A DNA stretch of 64,000 nt from Rhipidocladum racemiflorum (Eukaryota > Streptophyta > Magnoliopsida > Poales > Poaceae): assembly GCA_036346355.1 (NCBI GenBank), contig JAYEVF010000045.1:1-64000 (forward strand), written 5' to 3'. The notes under the pieces are model-generated. The model was not told the DNA's origin, did no database searches, and saw only the letters and a list, made by a program, of their open reading frames with translations. Both the position numbers and the translations under genes were made by a program. This document shows, one piece after another, positions 12,101 to 24,100 of the stretch (position 1 is its first letter; every line of letters begins with the position of its first letter).

Positions 12101-15100
12101 ACTGATGGTACTTCTCTTCTCGTGCGTAATCAAGTGTTAGAGATAGAGTCCTATTCCTTGTATAGATACTCTGGTTAGAGATAGAGTCCTATTCTTTTTC
12201 CCTCTTGTACATGTATATATACTGGCCCATTGGCCTCATGATGAATACACGTGCTATTCATAACAAGGTATTAGAGCAATAGGATTTAGGGTTAGGGCTC
12301 ACCGGTGGTTGCACTAGCGCTGCCGCTTACCTCTCCTCCTCTCCTTCTGCTTTCTTTGCCGATTCGATCTCCTCTACTGGCCATGAGTGTTTCCGTCATT
12401 GCCTCCTCAGATCTGCTTCTGCCGCCGACGTCGCCGCACGACCGCTTGATCACTGGCCCCGGCCTCGCTTGCCTTCCATGGCCGGTCATTGCCGACCGCT
12501 TCCGCGCTTATCTCTTCACCATTATCACTCATTGGTTCAAATGGCTGCCGACGCTTATCGGTTGTTAGCCACGTGGCCGCTTCGATCTCGATGACGACAA
12601 TGCTGTTTGGGCCAGATCTCTCGGCCGCCGCCAGATCTTTCCGTTTGCCACTGACTTCGGCTGTTTAAGTCACACGGAGTCGCCGCTTCCTCGTTGATTT
12701 CCGAGTTTGCCGCTGGCTACGGAGCAGAGCCAGTTAACCACTTGCCGCTTCGTCCGAGATTTTGGGGGAAGACGATCGATCGGTTCGGTTCCTCGATCTG
12801 ACTCCGCTCGCTTGCTGTTCCGGCTCATATAGTTGGTTTGGCCTTCGGTCGCAAAAAGCGTCGCCGTTTTCGGCTCTTTCTTCTGGATCGCTTTTGTTCA
12901 TCGCTGCCCAGTTATCTTCGATGGTCTCAATTATCGAGACTGGGTTTTTTATATGCGCCTTTCACATGTGGTCGCGGCCGGCCGGCTTTGGAAGTTTCTA
13001 CCGAACTATCTTGTCCACCTCGTCCTGCTCCCCCCGCCACGCCTGTCATTCCCAAAGGGGCCGATGGCCGCCGCGCCGCGTAAGGTCTTCGATGATTATG
13101 TCGATACTGTCGTAGTCTTTTCGCACTCGGCTTTGAGTCGCTTCACAAGACAAGGATTGGTGAAGATGCTCGCGCCTCTACTATCTTGGTTGCCAACATG
13201 GAGGTGCATCTTACTGGTGACATTGTTGCTTTGTCTTCGGCACAGTTGATGTGGGCACATCTTCGCGACCGCTATGAGCCTCGCTGGTGACTCTTCTTTA
13301 CCTTGTCAAGCAGCGACAGAGCAATGCCGCCATGTACCGGCATTCTACCGTGATGAGTTCTATGCGCAGCCTTTCTTCTTGGGTGGCATTAGATTGATTC
13401 CTTGGGACCTGAGGTCTCATCAGACTTAAGCCAATGTTGTCGGGCCACAAGATCATTTGGAGCTGGCCAAGATCTACGACTTCCGACACGCCATCAGCTG
13501 TGGAAGTTTCGAGGGAGATTCATGCATACCGCTGCTCGCCATCCTCGTAGGACTTCCTGCTTAGAGGCCCTTGCGACGCATTCAGACGAGGAGACTCCGC
13601 CTTCTGCGGGCGCTGGCCTGCTGGTGTCTCCTCTGGCGGTGCATCGCTCTACTCCTTCGCCAATGGCGCCTACTCCTCGCTTTCGCCATCGTACTGAGGT
13701 CTTCACCGCACTCCATCGCGACAAAAATGGTCATGTTGAAACAAGCTTCGCTACAAGAAGGACATTGCTCGTCGAGGCGGACGCCTTCTAAGGGCAATCG
13801 AGGCTCAGGAGGTTCAGCGCTCTCTCAAGCAATGACTCCACCTCAAACAGACCACTGCTGGTTCCGGAACTCGACTGAGATTCTATGCCATCGCTGTCGC
13901 ATGATCAGCTTCCACACGCAGGATGTGTTCTACCGGTTCTACTACTCCGCCTTTCCAAAGGAGAGGCCACCTTCCTCATCGTGCATCACACCATGGATTC
14001 TGACCCCGAGCCGCTTTTCATATGACATCCTGATCCCACGAGTCCGCATTCCATTAGTCCTCTTGTTACTCCTACCACCGTGCAGCACCGCAGATGGAAC
14101 CTCTTTTCTCGCTAAGATCGCAGGCAATCTTTTGTCATCCTCTTTTCATGTTCCTATCAAGCTTATGTTCCCAAACGCACTATGCACTTATTTCCGCCGG
14201 CCACCTTAATCGATCATGGTTGTCGCTAAGTATTCTTGATTCTCGACTTTGTTGTGTTCAGATCGCCGTGACTGGGTTCTCTAGTTGGGATCGGTCCTCG
14301 CCACCATGATTCTCGCCTTTGGGAACTTGACCGCTTCATCTACCTTCCGCTGCCTCTCGCCGCCTGCTTCCTCTACCGCTTTGAGCATCCGCTGCTTCTT
14401 CTAATGAGACTTTTGCTCGCTGGCATCACCGCTTTGGGCCATATCTTCGTGATTCGCTACCTGGCTTCTTTTAGTTAGTCGGGTCTTTAGGCTCTGGTGG
14501 TCTGTGTTGCTTCTTTACCAGACTGTTGTAAGCTTGGCAACAAATACAACTCCTACCATTCTAGTGAGACTATATCACAAATGGCCCTCTTTGATCTTGT
14601 TCATTCCGATGTTTGGGGTCAGCCCTTTTGTTTCTAAATGGGTCATCGGTATTATATTCTTTTTTATAGATGATTTCTCTCTGCCGTCACACTTCTGGAT
14701 TTATTTTATGTCCTCTCGTGAATGAGGTTTTATCCATCTATAAGACTTTTGCCACCATGATTCGTGACTTAGTTTGATTCTCCCATTCGTGTTCTTCGTG
14801 GCCGACTTTCAGGAGAGTATCTCACAGAGCTTCTTCGAGCTTTTCTTGCTGCCACAGTAAGCACTCTTACTCGCTTTCTCTTGTCCCGTGCTCATGCTCG
14901 TAATGGTGTGGCCGAGCGTTAGCATCGCTATCTTCTTTGAGATGTACTTCGCGCCTTATGCAAGCTTGCTTCCGCTGCTCCACCTCACTGGTCGTACGGT
15001 ACGCTTTCCCACTTCGCCACCTACTTGACCAATATCCAACCTTCGCTCGCTCTCTCCGGCGGTGGAATTCCGCTTTGAGCGCCTTTTGTGGAATACCTCC

Positions 15101-18100
15101 CGATTATTCTCGACTTCGCTTTTGGGTGTAGCGTGTGTTGCGTTCTTCTTGCACCTCATGAACGCACTAAGTTGGATCGCCAAATTGGCCGAGTGTGTTT
15201 TTCTAGGATACAAAGGTACGAGCATAAGGGATATCGTTGTTGGGATCCTCTGGTCACCTGACGGATGCAACATCTCACGGATATCACTTTGATGAGACTC
15301 GCCCTTTTCTACCCTCGCTCTTCTTCCTCTCCTACATCCCTTGTTGAGCCACTATCTTTTCTCGACTTCTTCCAGATACTCCAGCTTGTCACTTTTCCTC
15401 CTTCACAATCGCGCCTCCTTTATCGCCGATTTCTTCACCACCGCCCTCTCTTCCTACACAAGTCTCTTCGTGATATTGTTTCTCCTAATCATCTCCACTA
15501 CACTCGCCGTCCGCCAAATTGTGGACTCTTCCTCGATGTGCCATCTTCTTCTTCCTCTCGATGAGCCATCTTCTTCATGTCTCCTCGGTTATGCTCTTAG
15601 CGATCAGTCACTATTCCTCGGCCTCCCGAAAGCGGTTTGTTTTTGTTGAAAGCAGCCTCCGCCGAGCCGACTTCTTACCGTGATGTCGTTATTCATCAAG
15701 AATGGCAAAGATGCGATGGCAGAGGAGATTGCTGCCTCTGAATGCACCGCATCGTGGATCTTGTTCCACTTCCTCCACGTGTCCGTCCCATTACTGCAAG
15801 GGTCTATAAGATTAAGACTCGCCTGATGGTTCTTCTGAGCGCTACAAGGCCTGCCTTGTGGCGCTGGTTTTCAAAGCAGAGCATGGTCGTGATTATGATG
15901 AGACCTTTGCCCTCGTGGGCTCATATGACCACCTGCTCACGCACTACTTGATGTGGCCTCTGCTCGAGAGTGGTCCATCTCCCCAAAATGCCTTTGATGT
16001 AAAGAATGCCTTTTTAATGGCGAGCCGCATGACAGGAGGTTCATATGCAAACACAACAACGGTGATTCTGCTCCCTGAGGGCATGGTTTGTTGGCTTTGC
16101 CGCTTCTTCTTATGGGCTCAAGCAAGCCCTCGTGCTTGGCTTTGAGCGCTTTTCTTCTTCCGTGGATCTCCGCAGCCTGGTTTTTCTCTCCGCTAATGCT
16201 CATGATCCCGCGCTCTTTGTTCACACTTCTTCTCGTGGTCGGATTCTCTTCTTCTATTTGTTGATGACATGATCATTACTAGCGATGATTCTCAAGATAT
16301 TGCCTTTGTAAAAGCTCGCCTCAATGAGCAATATGTCCGATCTTGGTCCTCTTCGATACTTTCTGGGATTGGAGGTTTCTTGGTACATCCTGATGGTTTT
16401 TCTTTCCCAAGAGAAGTATGTCCAGGATCTTCTTGATCGTGCTTCTCTTCCACTCGATGAGCGCATGCATCGAAACTCCCATGGAGCTTCAATGTTCACT
16501 CTTCGACCTACCGATGGTGAACCTTCGAGGATCTTACTCGCTATCGCCATCTTGCTGGGGAGTCTTGTTTACTCTTTGGTGTCACTCGCGCTGACATTTC
16601 ATATCCCGGCCCATATCTTGAGTCAGCTCGCTTCGCCTCCCACTCGCCTTCACTATAGTCATCTTCTTCTGTGTTCTACTATATCTTCGTGGAACTATCT
16701 CTCGTTTTTCTTTCCACGCCCAGCCTTCTTACAAACTCCAGCATACTCGATGCTACATGGGCTAGTGATCACTCCGATCGCTTGGCCCCTTTGTTTATCA
16801 TGTTTTTCTTGGTGGTTCTCTCATTGCTTGAAAGACTAAAAAGCAGACATGTACCGCTTTCATTCGAAAGCGCCGAGGCCGAAAGTTATGCTATGGCTCT
16901 TTGACACAGAGGTTACTTGGCTACATGGTTACTTGAGGATTTTGGTGTTTCTGCTTTCTACACCGACTCTCTTTATCCGACAAGACAGGGCTATCAAGAT
17001 TGTTTCTGAGATCTAGTGAAGCATGAATTCACCAAGCATATTGGTGTTGATGCTTCTTATTTAAGGTCACAGTGCAGCATGTGGATCAGTTGTGGCTCTT
17101 CAAGATAGCTCTTCCGAGCTCCAGCTTAGCAGATTTCTTCACGAAGACACAGACTAGAGCTTATCATCACTTTTTTTTTCCTCTCTCCAAACTCAGCTGT
17201 TGTAGATCCACCATGAGTTTGAAGGGTGGATGTTAGGAGATAGAGTCCCGTTATGACCCAGATAGATACTGCTAGAGATAGAGTCCTATTCTCCTCTCCT
17301 CATGTACATGTATATATCATCGCCCATTGATCTCAATGATGAATACAAGTGCTATTCATAATGTGAGCTCACTAAGCATATTTGTGTTGATGCTTCTTAT
17401 ATGCGGTCATTACGTACAGGATCATGTTGTGGCTTTTCAAGATGTGCCTTTAGAGCTTCAGCTTGGCGATTTCTTCACAAGAGAGACAAACTAGAGCTCA
17501 TCATAATCTTTAGCCAAAACTCATTGTTATAGATCCACCATGAGTTTGAGGGGGTTGTTAGACAAGATCTCAGTTACCTTATATAACTTATATTGCTAGT
17601 TGCCTTGTATAGGATTGTTAGTCTTGTATAGATATTGCCTTTATATAGGCTTTCGCTTATACCTCCTTATGTACATGTATATATATGGGTCCATTGGCCT
17701 CATGTTGATCACAAGTGCTATTCATAACACTCATAATGATGGTCGATTGTTCCTGGCTAGTTCAAGACTTCAGCAAAGCAACGGGCCTAAGTTAAAATGG
17801 TCATGCTGGCTTAAGGATGTTAGAGATAGAGTCCTATTCCTTGTATACTTGGTTAGAGATAGAGTCCTATTGCTTTTCCCTCATGTACATGTATATATAT
17901 ACTGGCCCATTGGCCTCATGATGAATACAAGTGCTATTCATAACATGGTATCAGAGCCGATCTAGGGTTCCTTGGGCGCTTGTACTTGCGCCTAATCGCT
18001 TCTTTCCTCTCGCTTCTCGCTTTCCGCGCTTCTGCCGCTTTAGGGTTTGGTTTGTTTTTCGGCGACTCGTTTTGTCGCCTGTTGCCCAACCCGCCGGCCG

Positions 18101-21100
18101 GCCGCCTTGCTCTGGTCTGCCAGAGGTCCCGCCGAGTCCACGCCGCCCGAGCCGACGGCCACAGCGCTTGCTTACCGCTGGGCCCATGGCGCGACGCCGC
18201 TGAGCGCCTGCTCGTCCGCCACGCGGACTTTTCGGCCGTTTTGCCGCTGCGCTGGGCCACGATTGCCGCTTTGTCCGCTTCGCCGACGCCCGACGTCTAC
18301 CGCCGCCTCGGACGACGATGCCGAAGCTCGTCTGCCCGCCGCTGCGCCATTCGCCATTCGAGCCGGCCGTAGCCTGGGCCTGTCGCTGAGGCTGACGTCT
18401 TCGCGGCCGTCTTGTTGGTCGTAGAGCCGTGCCGCTCACGGGACCACTTCTGTGCTCTCGCTTTGCTTGGGTCCGTCAGACTTAGTCTGCGCAGAGGAAG
18501 AGCTTAACGTGGCTTTGGACTTGCTCAAGTCACGCGTGAAGATTAGAAACTTACGAAGGTTTCAAGTCCATAGTTCCTTCCAGTGCTTCACGTCTGCGGG
18601 CCTCCGCTTGTCTCAGCGAGGAGTTCATGTCCGTGGCACTTGGATCTTCACGCCCTTCCGATTCAACCTTAGAGATTAAAAAAATGTCAGCTGCCGCCTT
18701 CTGTGTTCTTCTTCGGGGATTGTTTCTGTTCGTCGATGCCCGATTATCTTCAATGGAGACTCGTCTTTATGACACGAGTCTGCTTGTGTCTCTCCTCGCC
18801 TTGGCGCGCCTCGTTCTACTCAAAGTCGATGGCGCCTTCTCTAGTTTTGGCTGGCAGAGGTCTTTGTTAGAATGGTTGCTTGTATTCCAAAATGGGCCAA
18901 TGGCCAAAACAAAGGTACATGTACAAAGAGGTAAAATAGCAATAACACCCTATACAAGTCTAGTTTAACACCTCAAACTCAAGGTGGATCTACAACATTG
19001 AGTTTGGAGAGATGAAGATCATGATACGCCGTTTTGTGCCTTCGTGAAGAAATCTCGCGATCCGGAACCCTAAGGCAATAAACTCAAGAGCAACCACTCA
19101 CGCCGCACTTGCTACCAACATAGGAAGCATCAACGCCAATGTGCTTAAGTGAGCTCGTGCTTCACCGGATCTCGAGCAATGTTGATAGCGCCAGATCGGG
19201 GCTTAACACACTGGTGAAAGTGGTAGAGACAAGGACACCAAAATCTCGCCAGAGCCATCGTGAATTAAGTCACCTCACCAAGCCACAGAGGGCCGGGCTC
19301 GCGAACTCGCCTTCTGGCCGAGCGAGAAATCGCAGTCGGCTTCTTGGTCTTCCAGCAATCAAAGAGGAACCAAGAAAGACACAATAAGCGAGAGAGGGAC
19401 TTGCGATCAGAGGAATCGCTAGCCCAGAAGCATCCGAATAGGCCTCGAGCCGCAAGGGGCCGGAGCAAGAGAAAAGAGACTGCGATCAATGGTACCACGA
19501 AGATACCGCAGACCCGAAGGAGATGACTATAGTGTATCCGAGTAGGAGTCTCGCATAAATTGACTCAGGATGTGAACAAAGATGAGATGTCGACGAGTAA
19601 TACCAAGGTAAACAAGACTCCCAACTAGGTGGCGGTAGCGAGTAGGATCCTCAAGAGGTGTACCACAAGAGGGACTAAGTCAAGGTGAAGCTCCATAGGA
19701 GTGGAAGCAAGACTGATCGCTGAGACATGCCCGATCAAGGAGATCCCGAATGTACTTCCGCCGAGAGATAAGTAGCCCTCCGGCGTGGAAGTGACCTCAA
19801 TCCCAAGGAAATACCGAAGAGGACCCAAATCGATATCCGAACTCGCCATCGAGACGCGCTTCACAAAGGCAATATATCGAGGATCATCACCTGATGAGCA
19901 TGTCGCCCACGAGAGAAGAAGAAGAGTACGACTCACGAGGAGAGGTGTGAACGAAGAGAGCGGTGGTCGTGCTCACTAGCAACAAAACCAAGCAGCCGGT
20001 GATAACAGAGGTGAAGCGCCGAACCAAGCACGAGGGGCTTGTTTGAGCCCATAGAGAGAATCTGCAAGGCGACACACGTGGGCCATCTCGGCACACAGCC
20101 AGGAGGCGTGGTGCATGTAGACCTCTCACGGAGCTCACCGTGAAGAAAAGCGTCTTCACATCAAGCCGAGATGGTCCACCGACGCATCGTAAGCAATGGC
20201 CACAAGTGTGTGCACAAAGTGGTCCTATGAGCAACAGGAGCGAAGGTCTCTCATAGTCACGCCCATACTCCCGCTGGAAACCACGCGGCAACGCAGACGC
20301 GCTCTTATAACGCTCAATAGAACCATCAGAGCGAAGTCTTGATCTTATAGACCCACTTGCACGTGATAGGAGTGATGTAAGGTGAAGAGGGGCAAGGTCC
20401 TGGGTACTGCGCTTTCGAAGAGCAAGAAGCTCTCAACCATAGCGAATTGCCACTCGTGATGAGTAACAAAGATCGCGATAGGAAGTAGGCTCAGAGGAAC
20501 GGTAGTAGGAGCAACAAAGCCGTGCAGCGACGGATCGAGGAATCGACTCGATCACGAAGAGCTGCATCACAAGTAGGAGCAGGAGAGGTAGACTCAAGTA
20601 GGAGTAGGAGAGGATGAAGTGGGAGTAGGAGCCGGTGACCTAAAAGAGAGGAGGAGCCGGGAGGAGGTGGACGACGCAGTGTAGTGGAAACGGATAGGAG
20701 AGGTGGCGGAAAGGAGGTCACGAGGTGATGAATGGCCTGAATGGAAGATGAGGTTGATGGTGGCGAGGATGGAGATAAAGATAAGGACTGAGGAGAGGTG
20801 GTGGTGGATAGGAGGAAGCATCGTAGAGTGAGAAAGGAGAGCGAATCGTAAGTAGGAGCGGGCTAGAGGAAGGATCACGAGTGAAAAAGGATCGAGACTC
20901 ATCAAAGGGGCGAGGTCTCGGGAGACCTGAATCCTCGCGAGCCACGGTGGTCCCAACAACGAGAACTCCTTATGCTCAAAGATCGTGAGCTAAGAAAGAC
21001 GCACTTCAACAGATCGAGCCACCTTCGGCCCGCTCACGAGGTCAAGAAGCACAAAGACAACACACCCGAACGCATCGAAGGTGACCGGCATCGAGGAGTC

Positions 21101-24100
21101 TCCGCCAAAGAGATTTATCAACAGGTGGCACCTCAAGAGCAAAGTGAAGGGTCAAGGTTCACAAGATAGACAAGAAGAGATACCTCGGCCACTGTGCTGG
21201 CGAACAGAGGAAGCCAAAGATCATCGCCGAAAGCGGCCTCAAGAAGGTGACGATGCTTGCGCCAGAGACACCATTCTCGAAGCGTGAGCACCAAAGACAA
21301 GAGTACCGAGGAAGAGTACTCGCTCGAGGAGATAATGTGAAGAGAGGTGGATAGGTACTTGCCAACAGAGTCACCTAAGACACGAATAGGCAAGTCAAAC
21401 TCAGGCGGACCATGGCAGCGAAAGCCTGGTAGGCAGACAACACCTGATGCCTAGAAGTCAGAAAGTAGATCCAAGTGTAACGAGAAAAATCATCAATAAA
21501 GATCACATAGTAGCGATGACCCCCTTTCGAAACGAAGGGAGCCGGGCCCCAAACATCAGAATGAACCAAGTCAAACGGCTGAAGAGACATCTAATCATCG
21601 TGGGATAGGGTAGTCGTAGTCGCTTCCCAAGCTTACAAAATTCATACAGATAGGAGGTATCACCTTAAACCTTCCCAAGAACACCACGACTCACTAACAA
21701 AGAAAGACGAGACTCCACACATGTGACCTAAACGATGATGCCATCGAAAGCAAAATCGGCGGAAGCAGTGGCGCAGGACAAAGGACATCGCAGACTCGGC
21801 AATGATCGGGTCAGGTGGGACGTGACGGAGCGAGGGAAGGCGAAGCCACCAAGCTCCCAAAGACGCCGAGAGTCACGACCACGGCCAAGCACTAACCAGG
21901 GTCCCGGTGAGACGATCTCGAATGTAACAAGAGTTAGCCTCAAGAATGATACGACAATCAAGGTCGCTAGCCGCCAAACAGAAATCGCTGCAGATCGAGG
22001 CGAGGAACATGTGAAACAAGGAACATGAAAACAAGAAGTGTGGAGAATGCCTCACCAAAGAATCGAAAGGGAAGTACCATCACCGCCTTGACAGAGCATG
22101 GGGATGGCTGAGGAACTCAGCTGGCCAAGGTAAGTAGAATCGTGTCATATGAAAGGAAGCCCTGCAGTCAAGAATCCAAGGCAATCAGATACTGAAGTCA
22201 AGACCGCAACATGTGACGGTCCTGGAGAAGAAGTCGCCTGCAGACGGCTCCATGCGCCAAGGCGATGAGTCACATCCTCAGTATGGTCGAGAGGCGCGCC
22301 AAAGGGCGAGAGGTACTACCACTACCTCCACCCTTTGCGGTTCGAGGCCGCCTCAGATCAAGCCAATGGTGTGCTCCTCGCCTTCTTGCAAGAGTTACAA
22401 CGAACCACTGCATCAACAAGCAGCCACATAAAGAATCGAGCCTCCCGCCGATGTTGGGAGAGGAGCAATCCATGAGAGCTGCTGCAGTGAGGAGGTACTA
22501 AGTAAGCAGATGCACGAGGAAGACGAGAGAACGCCACTAAGACGAGTCTCCTCTCGTGACGGAGAGGCGAGTGCCTCAACCAGTGACGGCCGCGGCGAAG
22601 CAAGGTTAGCAAATGAGCACGGAAGCCGCCAAACTCCGGCCGGCCGACGAGGAACTCAAAGAGGCGAACAGCACTTCTTGTGGTCCCGATGAAGGCCACA
22701 ACAGCCGCAGTCGAATCGGGCGAGGCTCCAAGGAGTCAAGCCGACGCCACACGCCGGTAATTCGCCGGTAAGGCATCACCCGCGGAATCTAATCGACGGC
22801 AGAGCTCGCCCACTTCCAATGTAGAGGTGTAGAGAGTATCGCCGCCATTACCAAATCGAAGCTCGCAGACGCTTCCCACATCACCGAGAAGAAGGAAGAG
22901 CGCCGGATCCATGGCAAGCTCAACCTTCATGTCGCTTAAGATGACAAAGAATAAAGACGAGCCTCATCCATCTCGCCATCCTCAAGAGTCTGCAGAATCG
23001 GTGACATATCGATCAGCCCCCGCTTCATATGTTGCTAGAACATCTCGGCAGGACCGTGAGCACCATCTCGGCCCGACTCACAGCCGAATCAAGGACCGGA
23101 ATCATGGCGGGCGAGGACGAGCTCAGCGAGGTGACCCCATAGACGCCGATCGCTGGCGACCAAGCATTGTAGACCACTCCTAAGTTGGTTCCATCAAACA
23201 TGACGCAAGTGAGAGGCATTGGTCCGTAAGAACGATGCGCCGCCATTCGGGTGCTAGAAGGATGGATAAGAGCTCCTTCGCTGGCCACGGAACATTTACG
23301 CCGATGCCGCACGGGCGGCCGCGACGGAGGGCCGGCGACGGCCACGGAGGAGGCGACGCGGACGGAAGTCGAGGCGACGCAGACGCTGCAGGGCGGCGCC
23401 GACGCGACGGAGAGGGCGGCGCCAGGCGACGCGGAGCCAGGAAGCGGCGCGAGACGACGCGGACGACGACGCTCGCCGGAGTGAGGCGACGCGGACGAGG
23501 GCGCTGGAGGCGACGCAGACGGAGCGAGGCGGCGCCGAGGAGCGCAGCTTTCGGGAAGCAGAGGGTCGCGCCGGAAGCAGAGGAGGAGAGAGAGTGGAGG
23601 ACACCGCTGGCGGCGGCAAGACTGCTGCGGGCGGCGGTGGGTATACAAAGCTAAGGGAAACCCTAGCTAGGGCCGCAGCCTGATACCATGTTAGAATGGT
23701 TGCTTGTATCTCCAAAATGGGCCAATGGGCCAAAACAAGGTACATGTACAAAGAGGGTAAAATAGCAAATAACACCCTATACAAGTCTAGTTTAATACCA
23801 CCGCACCTACCGTGACAAAATGGCCATGCGGAGCACTTCGCTACACGAAGAAGAAGAATCTTGCCTGGTCGAAGTGGCCATCCTCCTAAGAGCAATGGAG
23901 GTTCAAAGCGCTTCCTCTCCGGCCGACTCCTCCACAAAGCAGACTCCTGCTGGTTCCGACTCCACCAGGAGATCCTTATGCTACCACGTCGCATGGCTTC
24001 CTCTACACGCACAGTGTTCCTACCGGGTTCTCGCCATCACTTCCTCCCGTGAGAGACCACTGTATCACACCATGGATTCTTGATTCTCGAGCTTCTTTCA

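Larger units (their letters stand above)
12135..17361 (+). mobile_element. Nested Ty1/copia element C1 (Ivana/Oryco-like?)
   Basis: LTRs at 12135-12265 and 17231-17361 bracket gag (12300-13800; NYRDWVFYMRL gag block), protease (~13990-14100), GAG-pre-integrase (~14410-14560), integrase (~14560-15300), reverse transcriptase (~15740-16550; catalytic VDDM block at ~16262) and RNase H (~16850-17150). The order INT before RT defines Ty1/copia. PBS is a TGGTAT-type site at 12266 and the purine tract GAAGGGTGGA directly precedes the right LTR. All frames carry many short indels, so it is non-autonomous now. The right LTR ends CATAATG rather than CATAACA and no target duplication is seen. The junction with C2 may therefore be a recombination rather than a simple insertion. 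The lineage name is from memory of domain style. Confidence 0.75.
18865..23797 (-). mobile_element. Minus-strand Ty1/copia element C4 nested in C3
   Basis: LTRs at 18865-18970 and 23689-23797 match except for single-base differences. The inverted primer site TGATACCA sits directly left of 23689, and the inverted purine tract (CCTCAAACTCAAGG) follows 18970. Minus-strand order is gag (~22700-23660; a FDGTN block at ~23190), protease/GAG-pre-integrase (~21690-22000), integrase (~21000-21590; GGHRYYVIFIDDFSRYTWIY at ~21470-21530), RT (~19620-20340; DLGPLRYFLGIEV at ~19800) and RNase H (~19000-19560). Frames are broken repeatedly. It inserted into C3 gag between GAGGTCTT and CACCGCAC as judged from the sister copy C1 (there ~13696-13715). 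No clean TSD is left. Confidence 0.8.

Noticed and set aside
17934..18439. Arg/Ala-rich minus-strand frames of up to 162 codons
   Set aside because: They are antisense to the GC-rich leader and gag start of C3.
23025..24012. Ser/Arg/Ala-rich minus-strand frames of up to 238 codons as separate genes
   Set aside because: They are the 5' leader/gag of C4 and its border with C3; the FDGT block belongs to copia gag.
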